A stretch of 47,677 nt of DNA from an uncultured Brachyspira sp. (GCA_934725655.1 CAKVCJ010000002.1:1-47677), one strand, 5' to 3'. Positions 8,914 to 17,274 are shown, numbered from the stretch's first letter. The notes: generated from the letters alone by a model not told the origin. Program-made: numbers and translations.

Positions 8914-9392
8914 TAAGCGAAAGATTTAATATTTTTAGTATCGATAAAGTCGTTGACGAAATTAATAAACTTGAGACTGAAACATTAAAAAATAATGCGG
9001 TTGTGGAAAAAGAAGAGTATAAACGATACGATAAATATTTAGACGAAGATACTATTCAAACAATAGCTGTGGCTTATTTAAGAAAAAATAAAATTATAGT
9101 CGAAGGTTCAAAAAGCGGTATAAAAGTAAAATTTTTCAAAACATTAAAAAAAATGAAAGCGCATGGCATGGAGCGAGGATTTCCAGATTTGACGATAACA
9201 AAATGGAACGGTAAAAATACGACTTTTTATTTAGAATTGAAAACAGTAAAAGGTATTTTATCGAAAGAACAAAAAGCGATGTTAAAAGCGATAACGGACG
9301 AGCATGCTCCCGTTTCGGTTAGTTATGGACTTTACGATACGATTTACAAAATAAAAAAATATTTGGAAGGAGAGGCAATTTTATGGAAATAA
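8907..9392 (+). CDS. VRR-NUC domain nuclease
   Basis: 161 residues. The C-terminal domain (about residues 48-155) has the VRR-NUC signature of the PD-(D/E)XK superfamily: GFPDLTI, then FYLELKTVKGILSKEQK, where the Asp and the Glu-x-Lys are the catalytic metal-binding set. Phage VRR-NUC proteins act as structure-specific nucleases such as Holliday-junction resolvases. The N-terminal 45 residues are an extra helical part. It belongs with the RecT-like gene in a recombination module. Confidence 0.85.
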   Translation: MLISERFNIFSIDKVVDEINKLETETLKNNAVVEKEEYKRYDKYLDEDTIQTIAVAYLRKNKIIVEGSKSGIKVKFFKTLKKMKAHGMERGFPDLTITKWNGKNTTFYLELKTVKGILSKEQKAMLKAITDEHAPVSVSYGLYDTIYKIKKYLEGEAILWK

Positions 9393-9535
9393 ATACATAT
9401 ACGATTGAAAAAGAGGTTAAAAAAATGAACGAAAAAATAAAAAAAGAAAATGAATTTAAAAATAAAATATTAGACTTGTTAGAGAAGGCTCTAAATTCTC
9501 TAAAAGTGGAGGATACGGAAAATGGAAATAATTAA
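9383..9535 (+). CDS. Short coiled-coil peptide
   Basis: 50 residues with GGAGAG upstream, overlapping both neighbours. The sequence is almost all charged helix with heptad-like spacing of Ile and Leu. Function unknown. Confidence 0.55.
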   Translation: MEINTYTIEKEVKKMNEKIKKENEFKNKILDLLEKALNSLKVEDTENGNN

Positions 9536-9806
9536 AATAAAATCTTTTTTAATATCGGATGATAAAAAACTTATAATTGATACTTCATTAATTGAAACTA
9601 TAGAATATGTAAAATGCGATAATGGATTTTCAAATATCGTAATAAAAACAAAAGATAATGAAGAGGGGAAAATAATATATACGGCAGGAGCAAGCGAGGA
9701 GTTTTTTAGAAAAATGCAAATTAGAATATTTTATTATTTGAAAAAAAATAAAAATATAGATATGTCCGAATTGGCATATAAAATTTTAGGTAATTTAGAA
9801 AAATAG
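9522..9806 (+). CDS. Hypothetical early phage protein
   Basis: 94 residues with GGAGG upstream. The N-terminal part is beta-rich (IETIEYVKCDNGFSNIVIKT), the C-terminal part helical. The next gene has a similar layout, so the two may be distant relatives. Confidence 0.6.
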   Translation: MEIIKIKSFLISDDKKLIIDTSLIETIEYVKCDNGFSNIVIKTKDNEEGKIIYTAGASEEFFRKMQIRIFYYLKKNKNIDMSELAYKILGNLEK

Positions 9807-9819
9807 GGAGGTTTAAAAA

Positions 9820-10131
9820 ATGCAAGGTTTTATAAAAACAGAAAAAAACTATTATAAACATACTAAATTAATCAATATTAAATATATACACAATATTGGA
9901 ATTAACTTGATGGAAGAGATAGAAACGACTATGGAAGGCGGAGGCAGTTATATTTTATTTAAACCGCAAAATGATTTTGAAAGAAGCCAAGAATTTTTAA
10001 ATAGAATGATAGATAGAATATTTTTAGTATTATCCGATTGCGAATATGATAATGTTTTTATAGATATTGAAGTTATTAAAAATGATATAACAAAAGAATT
10101 AAAAGCGGAGCGGATAGCTCAAGGAGAATGA
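9820..10131 (+). CDS. Hypothetical early phage protein
   Basis: 103 residues with GGGAGG upstream. It has an N-terminal strand set (KLINIKYIHNIGINLMEE, then a GGGSYILF strand) and a C-terminal helix, like the preceding protein. No family recognised. Confidence 0.6.
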   Translation: MQGFIKTEKNYYKHTKLINIKYIHNIGINLMEEIETTMEGGGSYILFKPQNDFERSQEFLNRMIDRIFLVLSDCEYDNVFIDIEVIKNDITKELKAERIAQGE

Positions 10132-10133
10132 AA

Positions 10134-10919
10134 ATGACAATAAATAAATATCTACAAGATAAAGTCGATATAAATGAAATAACCGAAAGCGATAGAGATT
10201 TTATATTAAGACAAATAGACCAAATAGAAAATAAAGAAACTCCTTTATTTTCTGAAAAAGAAAAATATTGTATTTATCGTATATTATCTATTTATTATAT
10301 AGATTATCTTAATAATAATAAAAAAATCGTTTGGAGAACAGTTGCTAATATATATAACGATATAGGCGGTTTTGATAACAACGACGCGATAAAAGATGTG
10401 AATAAAGTATTAGATATATTAGTTAGTAAAAATATTTTGAAAGTCAAAAAAAGAAATGAAAAAAATACACGATTTCATTTTGTAAATTATAATTTTAGTG
10501 ATGCAGTTATCAATTCATTAAAAGCAATAGTTTCAAACGACAACGAAAATATAAAAGATAGTAATTGCGAATATGAATGTAATAATAAGAGTTCTGAAGA
10601 GGATATAACAAAGAAGGCAATAATAAGAGCGGAAAATATTTTTATGATTTATAACAACTATCACGGCGAAGCGATTAATCAAATTGAAGAAAGTTTAAAA
10701 TCCATATTTGGTTTTGAAATAAAAAATTATGATAATCTTTTAAAGTTTGAAATAGGCTGCGCTAAAGCGGGCAGTGTGCCATGCGGTTATAATCTTTATT
10801 TGAGTAGAGGTTATATCGTATTTGAAACAGAAGACAATTCGACTATTGATAATGTATATACATTAGATAATGTTGCAGAATTAATAGATTTGATTAAAGA
10901 GTTAAGGGAGGACGAATAA
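10134..10919 (+). CDS. Hypothetical protein with a possible winged helix
   Basis: 261 residues from the ATG at 10134. I prefer this to the ATG at 10128, which sits one base from the GGAG. Residues about 45-115 look like a helical, winged-helix-type domain (VWRTVANIYNDIGGFDNNDA, then KVLDILVSKNILKVKKR). A Glu/Asn-rich linker and a C-terminal alpha/beta domain follow. It may have a replication or regulatory role. Not recognised. Confidence 0.6.
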   Translation: MTINKYLQDKVDINEITESDRDFILRQIDQIENKETPLFSEKEKYCIYRILSIYYIDYLNNNKKIVWRTVANIYNDIGGFDNNDAIKDVNKVLDILVSKNILKVKKRNEKNTRFHFVNYNFSDAVINSLKAIVSNDNENIKDSNCEYECNNKSSEEDITKKAIIRAENIFMIYNNYHGEAINQIEESLKSIFGFEIKNYDNLLKFEIGCAKAGSVPCGYNLYLSRGYIVFETEDNSTIDNVYTLDNVAELIDLIKELREDE

Positions 10920-10921
10920 AA

Positions 10922-11014
10922 ATGAAAGAGAGAATATTAGAAATAATTAATCGTAAAGATTTGAAAGATAAAGAGAAAATAGCTTTAATAAAATATTTTA
11001 TAGAGACTATGTAA
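10922..11014 (+). CDS. Very short helical peptide
   Basis: 30 codons, two bases after the previous stop, with AGGGAGG upstream. A single charged helix. It may be a genuine micro-protein or only a coupling ORF. Confidence 0.4.
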   Translation: MKERILEIINRKDLKDKEKIALIKYFIETM

Positions 11015-11046
11015 GAGATAAAGAACGGAAGGAAAATTAAAACATT

Positions 11047-11286
11047 ATGAAAGATATTTTAATTATTGCTTTAACTATTTTGATTATTTATTTCATACAA
11101 ACGACTATTAATAATGAAAATAGAATAGTCAAATTGGAAGAGGCAATAATTGAATTACATTTTAAGATTGGCGATATAAGTCGGGCAGAATTCCGAAAGG
11201 CTTTTTGGAGTGAAACGATAACTAATTATATAGTTAAAACTAACTATAAGACAATATATAAGACTAATTACATAAACGAGGAGTGA
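11047..11286 (+). CDS. Small single-pass membrane protein
   Basis: 79 residues. Residues 4-20 (ILIIALTILIIYFIQTT) form a membrane segment, followed by a charged helix with a coiled-coil pattern. Function unknown. It has GGAAGG upstream. Confidence 0.6.
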   Translation: MKDILIIALTILIIYFIQTTINNENRIVKLEEAIIELHFKIGDISRAEFRKAFWSETITNYIVKTNYKTIYKTNYINEE

Positions 11287-11289
11287 AGA

Positions 11290-11601
11290 ATGCAAATAAT
11301 AAACGACAAAAAATATTATTCCATTAAGGAAATTATAAACGAGCTTAATGAAAGATTTGGGTTTGATTTCAAAAAAGATAATTCGACTTTTCAAAGATTT
11401 TACAGGCGAAAATATCCTTTCATGTGGGGAAAATCGGAAGAGGCAGATTTTAAATATAAATTGTATAGCGAAGATGTAATGATTGAAATAATAAATTATT
11501 ACGATAGAAAAGAGAAAATAAAAGAGTATTTTACAAAAATAAAAGAACTTCGTGCAGAGAATACTCTTTTTATAGAAAAATATAAAAAATACGCTAAATA
11601 A
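11290..11601 (+). CDS. Putative DNA-binding phage protein, paralogue of 13703-14059
   Basis: 103 residues. It shares with the 118-residue product at 13703 the layout I-I-N/D-x-x-x-YY-(S/T)-(I/L)-(K/N)-E-(I/V)-I, F-x-x-x-(Y/F)-(Y/F)-R-(R/K), then a (Y/H)-x-(E/K)-D-(V/I)-(M/V)-x-E-I-(I/L)-(N/D)-YY-x-R-K helix. The first 40 residues look like a helix-turn-helix. CRISPR spacer 1446-1481 resembles the SEEADFKYKLYS codons of this gene (about 27 of 36 bases, in frame), which suggests that relatives of this gene are CRISPR targets. Confidence 0.6.
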   Translation: MQIINDKKYYSIKEIINELNERFGFDFKKDNSTFQRFYRRKYPFMWGKSEEADFKYKLYSEDVMIEIINYYDRKEKIKEYFTKIKELRAENTLFIEKYKKYAK

Positions 11602-11624
11602 ATAAACAACGAAGGAGATTAAAA

Positions 11625-11846
11625 ATGTGGTTTAGAGCGAAAGATTATAATTTAATTATTAAAAACGAATACGGCAATTTTATAGCGATTGTTAGAAAAA
11701 ATTACTTTAAGTATTGTTTTTTTAATCGCCATAATAAGTGTAAAAAAGTTAGAATATGTATTGAAGGAAATCACTTTATTGATATATCCGTTTCAAGCGA
11801 TAATGCGGCGCTAAAAATAATTGAGGATATAAAAAAACAAATATAA
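11625..11846 (+). CDS. Hypothetical early phage protein
   Basis: 73 residues with GAAGGAGA upstream. It is compact and probably all-beta with a final helix, rich in Asn, Lys and aromatic residues. No family recognised. Confidence 0.6.
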   Translation: MWFRAKDYNLIIKNEYGNFIAIVRKNYFKYCFFNRHNKCKKVRICIEGNHFIDISVSSDNAALKIIEDIKKQI

Positions 11847-11875
11847 AAAATAAATAAATAAGTGGTAGTAAAATT

Positions 11876-12856
11876 ATGCAAAAGAATTTTTATGCGATTA
11901 TTCCAGCTTTTATTCGTTATGATAAAAGATTGCCGATGCTCTCTAGGCTTCTATATGGGGAGCTAACGGCATTATGTAGTGAAAAAGGCTATTGTTGGGC
12001 TTCAAATCGCTATTTTGCAGAGCTATATGAAGTATCTATTGAAACAATTTCACGCTATATTGCGAAGTTAAAAGAGTTTGGATATATTAGAATAACTTAC
12101 GATAGCTCAAAAAAAGATAACGACAGAAGGATATATATTACTGATATTCCAATAGAAAATATCGAACTGACAACAGAGACAAAAGCCGAACCCGAAGAAG
12201 AAGATACAACTACACCCTTGACGAAAACATCAAATACCCTTGACGAAAACATCAAGCCACCCTTGACGAAAACATCAACGACCCTTGATGAAAACATCAA
12301 GCATAATAATACATGTAATAATACATGTAATAATACAGAGAGTGACGCGCGCGCGCGTGAGCAGTCTTGTTTTGAAAAATTTATAATCGATTTTTTAGTC
12401 TATTATCAAAAATTGACAGGGCATGCCGTCTCGGATATAAATCAAGCGCCATTTTTTCGCAGTTTGAAAAACAGCGAGGAGCTAAAATCGATTTTTGAGG
12501 CTCGGCGATACAATTACAAGCAATGCCTGAAGTGTGCTTTTGAGTTTGCGGGAAAACGCCCGCCCGATAAACGATTTTTTAGTTTTTGGGATACGCTAAA
12601 AGTCTATTTGCAAAACGGCAACGGCGGTGAAATAGCGCGGTATTTATCCGAAGCGGAGCGACAAGCAAGGCTCGAAGCTGAAAAACAAAAAGCCGAAGCG
12701 GGAAAAAATGCGGAACTTGAAAAACGGCGGAAAGAATACAACGAAGCGGAAAGGATAGGGCTTACTGTCGAAGAGTATCGAAGAATGCTTGAAGTCGAAA
12801 GCGATAATATTATTAATGACTTGAAAAATAATTTATTTAAGGTTGGAGCGGTTTAA
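11876..12856 (+). CDS. Phage replication initiator (HTH domain, DnaD-like region)
   Basis: 326 residues. Residues 1-95 are a helix-turn-helix domain of the type found in phage replication proteins (KRLPMLSRLLYGELTALC, then SNRYFAELYEVSIETISRYI and a wing). After a repetitive linker (residues 113-142) comes an alpha-helical part (residues 160-240) like the C-terminal domains of replisome organisers. A long charged helix ends the protein. The gene carries an iteron array (12214-12300), as in lambda O, so it probably binds its own coding sequence to open the phage origin. Confidence 0.75.
   Translation: MQKNFYAIIPAFIRYDKRLPMLSRLLYGELTALCSEKGYCWASNRYFAELYEVSIETISRYIAKLKEFGYIRITYDSSKKDNDRRIYITDIPIENIELTTETKAEPEEEDTTTPLTKTSNTLDENIKPPLTKTSTTLDENIKHNNTCNNTCNNTESDARAREQSCFEKFIIDFLVYYQKLTGHAVSDINQAPFFRSLKNSEELKSIFEARRYNYKQCLKCAFEFAGKRPPDKRFFSFWDTLKVYLQNGNGGEIARYLSEAERQARLEAEKQKAEAGKNAELEKRRKEYNEAERIGLTVEEYRRMLEVESDNIINDLKNNLFKVGAV
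12214..12336 (+). repeat. Iteron array and AT-rich element: probable phage replication origin
   Basis: Four copies of the 20-mer ACCCTTGACGAAAACATCAA (12214, 12236, 12259, 12281; only the last differs, by one base) are spaced 22, 23 and 22 bp. They are followed by an AT-rich part with two ACATGT palindromes in AATAAT repeats (12303-12336). Because of the spacing, neighbouring copies are read in different frames (LTKTS, then LDENI). The DNA is conserved while the peptide alternates, which supports a DNA-level function as initiator binding sites. Confidence 0.7.
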
Positions 12857-12858
12857 AA

Positions 12859-13716
12859 ATGCAAAATAGCTTATTATTTGATACTGACGATATTGAAAAT
12901 GATTTAATTAATTTTGATACTAAAATCAAAGTATCGAAAGGCGATATATGGCAACTTGGAAAACATAGACTTTTATGCGGAGATGCAACGATAAAAGCCG
13001 ATGTAGAAAAACTTATGGGCGGACGCCAAGTTGACATGGTTTTTACCGACCCGCCTTACAATGTAAATTATAATGATTATAGAACAGTTGAAAGAAAAAA
13101 TATTATTCTTGGAGGTAAATTTAAACATAGAGAAAAAATACAAAATGATAATATTAAAGATATAGAGCAATTCTTTTATAAAGCATGTAAAAATATATCT
13201 ATGATATTAAACGACTATAATTCTTTTTATATTTGTATGTCTGATAAATCGTTAGACAAATTATTAAATGCTATAAATGAGGCAAAATTACAGATAAATC
13301 ATATTTTAGTTTGGAATAAAAACAGCATGGTATTGTCATTTGCGGATTACTATTATAAGCATGAGCTTATCGTTTACGGTTGGAAAGGAAAACATAAATT
13401 TTATCATAAAGGTAATTTTCGGTCGTCAGTTTGGGACATTCCGAAACATCATAAATCGGAGCTACATCCGACAATGAAGCCGATTGAACTTATAGAGAAT
13501 GCGATTAAAAATAGCACGCTTGAAAATCATATAGTTTATGATTGTTTTTTAGGAAGCGGAAGCACGCTTATAGCATGCGAATATACAAATCGTATTTGTT
13601 ATGGAATGGAAATAGACGAGCATTATTGCGGAGTGATAATAGACAGATGGGAAAAGTTTACGCATAAAAAAGCAATTAAAATTAAAGAAGGAGAATTTAA
13701 AAATGAAAATCATTGA
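12859..13716 (+). CDS. DNA adenine or cytosine-N4 methyltransferase
   Basis: 285 residues. Motif IV is DPPY (residues 64-67), followed by a target-recognition segment, HPTMKP and finally motif I FLGSGST (230-236). This is the order of beta-class amino-methyltransferases. No restriction enzyme is adjacent, so it is probably an orphan enzyme that marks phage DNA, protecting it from host restriction or serving regulation. It overlaps the next gene by 14 bases. Confidence 0.9.
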   Translation: MQNSLLFDTDDIENDLINFDTKIKVSKGDIWQLGKHRLLCGDATIKADVEKLMGGRQVDMVFTDPPYNVNYNDYRTVERKNIILGGKFKHREKIQNDNIKDIEQFFYKACKNISMILNDYNSFYICMSDKSLDKLLNAINEAKLQINHILVWNKNSMVLSFADYYYKHELIVYGWKGKHKFYHKGNFRSSVWDIPKHHKSELHPTMKPIELIENAIKNSTLENHIVYDCFLGSGSTLIACEYTNRICYGMEIDEHYCGVIIDRWEKFTHKKAIKIKEGEFKNENH

Positions 13717-14059
13717 CAACGCACGATATTATACATTAAACGAGGTTATAGATAAAATTAATAACCGCACGGGCTTAAAATTAAAAATTAATAACGCTTT
13801 AAGGCAGTGGTTTTATCGTAAAAATCATTTTTTTAATAAAGTTAAAAAAATCGGATGGAATTACTATTATCATAAAGATATAGTTAAAGAGATTTTAGAT
13901 TATTATTACAGAAAGACGGAAATTGAAAGAATAGAGAAAAAAATAAAACAAGATACGCTTAAAGATAGACAAGAGCTTAAAATATTAAGAAAATTGAATA
14001 AAACTTTTATTATAAAATACGATAAGAATTATGTTAATAAAAGCGCCGAAAGTAATTAA
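13703..14059 (+). CDS. Putative DNA-binding protein, paralogue of 11290-11601
   Basis: 118 residues with GAAGGAG upstream. The N-terminal part (ARYYTLNEVIDKINNRTGLK) looks like an HTH and aligns with the protein at 11290, as does YHKDIVKEILDYYYRKTE. The C-terminal part is a charged helix. Probably a phage regulator or replication accessory protein. Confidence 0.6.
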   Translation: MKIIDNARYYTLNEVIDKINNRTGLKLKINNALRQWFYRKNHFFNKVKKIGWNYYYHKDIVKEILDYYYRKTEIERIEKKIKQDTLKDRQELKILRKLNKTFIIKYDKNYVNKSAESN

Positions 14060-14291
14060 TGTTGATATTAATTTAGTTAGAGAATATGCAAGCGAAGGCT
14101 ATGATTTAGGTGAAATAGCCGATTTGCTTAATATATCGTTTCAAGTTTTTACTCAATATTATAATAAAGGCAAGAGCGGTAATAAAAAAATGAAAAATTA
14201 TGTTTATTATCGCTCAATCTATAAGGCTTATAATAGCGGGCATAATTTATACCAACGCTTACAGCGGGCAGACGCCAAAACTATTCGTTAG
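14031..14291 (+). CDS. Small HTH protein at the end of the early operon
   Basis: 86 residues. NLVREYASEGYDLGEIADLLNISFQVFTQYY (residues 13-43) is a helix-turn-helix of the kind found in terminase small subunits and regulators. Being the last early gene, it stands where many phages keep their late-gene activator, so it is a candidate for recognising the CACTATAG promoters. It overlaps the convergent gene 14281-14769 by 11 bases. Confidence 0.6.
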   Translation: MLIKAPKVINVDINLVREYASEGYDLGEIADLLNISFQVFTQYYNKGKSGNKKMKNYVYYRSIYKAYNSGHNLYQRLQRADAKTIR

Positions 14292-14769
14292 ATAAAAGAT
14301 TATCTATATCGGATTTTCTTATATAGATATGTCCCGTTTTATTAGAATTGGCTCTTTTTATTTTACCTTCTTTTAACCATCGGTAAACTGTATTTTTATG
14401 TAAGTCTAATTTATCGCATATAGTTTTTATATCATAGCATAGCTCTCCGTCTATCTCCATCGCATGTCCTTTAGGTTGTTTATATGCTCCTTTCAAGCCG
14501 AAAATGAATGCGGAAAGTATTTTAATAAAATGTTCGTCATCGTTAAGCATTTCAAAAAATACGCTCGGCATGTCGATTTCATATTTTGTATAAATCGGCG
14601 TAATGGTTTCAAGGAATAGGTTATAATTATTATCGTTTACGGCTTTTAATAAAGTTTGTATTTCTTTACTTAATACAGTTTCGATTTTAATGTTTGCATA
14701 TTTTTTTAATAATCGTTTGCGGAGATTATAACCTGCATTGTTTGCTTGTTTAATTAAGTCGCTATTCAT
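14281..14769 (-). CDS. MerR/excisionase-type HTH regulator
   Basis: 162 residues, read leftwards with AAGAGAG upstream. The C-terminal domain (about residues 108-160) is an HTH_17/excisionase-like fold (LCYDIKTICDKLDLHKNTVY, then RWLKEGKIKRAN and HIYIRKSDIDNLL). The N-terminal helical part is not recognised. It is the only leftward gene between the early and accessory regions and has its own promoter within a large inverted repeat. It could be the lysogeny repressor or a recombination directionality factor. Confidence 0.65.
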   Translation of the reverse strand: MNSDLIKQANNAGYNLRKRLLKKYANIKIETVLSKEIQTLLKAVNDNNYNLFLETITPIYTKYEIDMPSVFFEMLNDDEHFIKILSAFIFGLKGAYKQPKGHAMEIDGELCYDIKTICDKLDLHKNTVYRWLKEGKIKRANSNKTGHIYIRKSDIDNLLSNE

Positions 14770-14793
14770 TTTTTTACTCTCTCTTTTTTGAAA

Positions 14794-14851
14794 TTATAAT
14801 TATTATAAATTATAATAAATAAAAGTCAATAACAATTTATAATAATTATAA
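14794..14851. promoter_or_regulatory. Leftward promoter inside a 17-bp inverted repeat (operator)
   Basis: On the minus strand TTGACT (14829-14824), a 16-base spacer and TATAAT (14807-14802) form the promoter of the leftward HTH gene. Perfect 17-bp inverted arms (14794-14810 and 14835-14851) bracket it, with one arm covering the -10 box. This arrangement suggests autoregulation. Confidence 0.6.
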
Positions 14852-14924
14852 CATTTTTATTATATTTTATAGCAATTCAATTTTTACGAGATTTTACAAT
14901 ATGTAATATTATTTTTAAAATCCT

Positions 14925-15246
14925 ATGATAATAAATATATATCTTTATTATCATTGGAATAAAAATATTTGAGAAAATGATTAAAATCAATATCATAGTG
15001 TATTTATATCAAATATCATAACTTAATAGCTTAAAATCAATCTACAAAGCAATTAAAAGCAAATAAAAGAATATTGACAATATTTTAATAAGATTTGAGA
15101 ATTTTAAATAATTTTCACTTTTTTTAATTATTTTACTGTATAAAGATATTATTAATTATAGAATTATCAAAAAATTAAATATATAGCAAGCTATATATAT
15201 TTAATCAAGGTTAAATATGTATTAAATGTAGTATAATCAATGCTAC
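14925..15246. promoter_or_regulatory. Control region with operator-like palindromes and shared module A
   Basis: This gene-free stretch holds an 11-bp inverted repeat (ATGATAATAAA, 14925-14935 and 14944-14954) and, at 15161-15246, a module repeated near attR at 46278-46371. The module contains a palindrome ATATATAGC-AA-GCTATATAT (15179-15198), the 24-bp identical block 15213-15236 and an ATGTAG/CTACAT inverted pair. It lies 57 bp upstream of the -35 box at 15293, exactly as its twin lies before 46411. Confidence 0.65.
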
Positions 15247-15292
15247 ATAGTGTAAAATAGTTAAAAAAAATAAAAAAAAGTAAAAAAAAGTA

Positions 15293-15320
15293 TTGACTTT
15301 TTTTAAAAGTTTGTTATTAT
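15293..15320 (+). promoter_or_regulatory. Promoter of the accessory small-gene operon
   Basis: TTGACT (15293-15298), a 16-base spacer and TATTAT (15315-15320), preceded by A/T tracts and module A. A small hairpin (GATAGT/ACTATC, about 15328-15353) lies in the leader before the first gene. Confidence 0.65.
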
Positions 15321-15381
15321 ATATATAGATAGTTAATAAAAAATAGACTATCAAAATATTAAAAAAAAGAGGTATTTAAAA

Positions 15382-15567
15382 ATGATTAAATTGAGAAACT
15401 TAAAAACAAGAAGAGAGTTTAAAAAAACAATTAATTTAAACAATCTAACAAAAAGAGAATTGCAAAATTTATATGCAAAAAAATGGGGACTTGATGCACT
15501 TCATGAAGCTATTGAATGCAAATGTAAAAAAATAGATTATATTGATGTGCTAAAATATGAAATGTAA
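15382..15567 (+). CDS. Small basic accessory protein
   Basis: 61 residues with AAAGAGG upstream. The N-terminus is Lys/Arg-rich (LKTRREFKKTINLNNLTKRE); a helical end contains ECKCKK. First gene of the accessory operon. Function unknown. Confidence 0.6.
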   Translation: MIKLRNLKTRREFKKTINLNNLTKRELQNLYAKKWGLDALHEAIECKCKKIDYIDVLKYEM

Positions 15568-15611
15568 AATTGCGAGAAAATCAAAATTTAAAAAAAAAGA
15601 GGTATTTAAAA

Positions 15612-16154
15612 ATGAGAGTAAACACTTATAACAATGACAACTATTTATTATTAAAAAAAGATAGTGAAGTATCTATAATTAAAGATATTGAGCAACAACA
15701 AGATTATTTATTTGATAGTCAAAAAGCATTTTTAAAGAATATATCATTTAATGATATATCTTATAAAATAGAATTAGATTATCAAAAATATTATAATCAA
15801 GTGCTTTCTATTAAAACAAAAACAGAGAAAATAATAAAAATAAAATTAAGTCTTTATTATGATAAATTAAAAAACAAAATATTTATTAATGAAGATAATG
15901 AAGAATTGCTTGAAGAGATAAACACAGCAATAAAAAATTATAATGAAGAGTATAACAATTTAAAAAAGCATTTAGAATATTTTCAAGATAATTATAATAT
16001 TGTTTATAAAGAAGATACTATAATTAAACTTATAAATAAGTTTTATGATGCAAAATATATTATAAACATATTAAATTGTTATTATTCTAATAGTCTAGAA
16101 TATGATTATATTTTAGATTTAGAAACTTTAATAACAATATTAAAAATGCTATAA
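15612..16154 (+). CDS. Helical accessory protein
   Basis: 180 residues from the ATG at 15612. I chose this because an AAAGAGG site like that of the previous gene lies upstream; an upstream extension lacks one. Mostly long helices rich in Lys, Glu, Asn and Tyr, with coiled-coil tendency around residues 85-125. No family recognised. Confidence 0.65.
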   Translation: MRVNTYNNDNYLLLKKDSEVSIIKDIEQQQDYLFDSQKAFLKNISFNDISYKIELDYQKYYNQVLSIKTKTEKIIKIKLSLYYDKLKNKIFINEDNEELLEEINTAIKNYNEEYNNLKKHLEYFQDNYNIVYKEDTIIKLINKFYDAKYIINILNCYYSNSLEYDYILDLETLITILKML

Positions 16155-16183
16155 AAAATAAAAAAAAAATTGGAGTTTAAAAA

Positions 16184-16549
16184 ATGGAAAAAGAAGAATT
16201 AGAAAAAAAAATAAAGGCAGGTTTTCATCTTTTATTATTGAGAAGTGAAAATTGCAACAAGAAAAATATAAATATTGAATATGATAAAAGAGTAAAAGAT
16301 AGACAACTATATACTTATGAAAATATAGAAAATCTATTAAAGATTAATAATATTGAGTATAAAAAATATTTGTTTTATTTTTCTATGAAAAATGCAATAT
16401 TATTTGTTAATAAAAATAATATTGAAATAGTTAATAAAGAAAATGAAAATACTTATATTATAAAAGATGTAGAAAGATTATATATATTATTTAATTTAAT
16501 ATATTCTAATTTTGATTTTAATTATAAATATTTAAAGTATATAGAATAG
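16184..16549 (+). CDS. Accessory protein, distant member of a local paralogue family
   Basis: 121 residues. The C-terminal half (LFVNKNNIEIVNKENENTYI then IKDVERLYILFNLIYSNF) matches the pattern of the proteins at 16613 and 17275: strands, then TYIIKD and a final amphipathic helix. The N-terminus differs. Function unknown. Confidence 0.65.
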   Translation: MEKEELEKKIKAGFHLLLLRSENCNKKNINIEYDKRVKDRQLYTYENIENLLKINNIEYKKYLFYFSMKNAILFVNKNNIEIVNKENENTYIIKDVERLYILFNLIYSNFDFNYKYLKYIE

Positions 16550-16564
16550 AAAATAATTTAAAAT

Positions 16565-16599
16565 CCACTATGTAATATATATTAAATATTACATAGTGG
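16565..16599 (+). promoter_or_regulatory. Intercistronic hairpin next to a ribosome binding site
   Basis: A perfect 14-bp inverted repeat (16565-16578 and 16586-16599, 7-base loop) ends immediately before the GGGAGGGAG site of the next gene. There is no T-run, so it is more likely an mRNA processing, stability or translation element than a terminator. Confidence 0.5.
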
Positions 16600-16612
16600 G
16601 AGGGAGTAAAAA

Positions 16613-16993
16613 ATGCAAATAAATTTTAATGGACATGATTTATATAAAATAGCAAAATTGAATGTAGAATATAAAAGAGCATATAAAAAATGTATTGCTA
16701 AAAATGAAATTGATATTTTAGAAAATTATATAAATGATTATTTAATCAATTTATCTAATTATATAGCTAAAAAAATAGAAACTATTTATATAAAGTATAA
16801 TGAACTTGAGAAGACTATAACATTAAAAGATAATAAAGATAATATTTTAAAAATAAAAGTCTATAATCAATATTTACAATTCTTTTATAATAATGCTACA
16901 TATATTATAAAAGATGCGGGAACTTTTATAGACTTCATTGAAGACTTTTATAACAATATAGAAAATTTAAAAAATTTCAAATTAAGGGAGTAA
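16613..16993 (+). CDS. Accessory protein, paralogue A
   Basis: 126 residues with a strong GGGAGGGAG site. Residues 40-122 are nearly the same as in the product of 17275-17652: YLINLSNY, YNELEK, KDNILKI, VYNQYL, TYIIKD, FIDFIE and NIENLKNFK all recur. The fold looks like a helix, a beta-meander and a closing helix. Tandem copies suggest recent duplication and diversification. Function unknown. Confidence 0.7.
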   Translation: MQINFNGHDLYKIAKLNVEYKRAYKKCIAKNEIDILENYINDYLINLSNYIAKKIETIYIKYNELEKTITLKDNKDNILKIKVYNQYLQFFYNNATYIIKDAGTFIDFIEDFYNNIENLKNFKLRE

Positions 16994-16998
16994 AAAAA

Positions 16999-17145
16999 AT
17001 GATACATAGATTACATATTAAAAAAGATAATTCTGCATTTTCTGAAATTAAAAAAAGAATAGATTTTAATAATAATATTGACTTAATGAAGTATGTTAAA
17101 AGATATAGAATAAAATATTATAGAATAACAATTTGTGCGAGATAA
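16999..17145 (+). CDS. Small basic peptide
   Basis: 48 residues with AAGGGAG upstream, basic and Tyr/Ile-rich (KYVKRYRIKYYRITICAR at the end). It lies between the two paralogues and may bind nucleic acid. Function unknown. Confidence 0.5.
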   Translation: MIHRLHIKKDNSAFSEIKKRIDFNNNIDLMKYVKRYRIKYYRITICAR

Positions 17146-17151
17146 AAGAAA

Positions 17152-17259
17152 ATGAAAATTAAAAAATATAGTAAAGTGATTAAAAAAAGAAAATTACTAC
17201 TCTTTAATAGCAATTTATATAATAAAGCTATTAAAGAGTATATAAAAAATACAAAATAA
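17152..17259 (+). CDS. Very small basic peptide
   Basis: 35 residues, about one third Lys (MKIKKYSKVIKKRK start), six bases after the previous stop. It has only a weak ribosome binding site, so it may be coupled or spurious. Confidence 0.35.
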   Translation: MKIKKYSKVIKKRKLLLFNSNLYNKAIKEYIKNTK

Positions 17260-17274
17260 AAAAAGAGGTTAAAA

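Noticed and set aside
12340..12356. Alternating GC run as Z-DNA or a regulatory site
   Set aside because: It is only a short GCGCGCGCGCG inside coding sequence after the iterons; no independent evidence of function.
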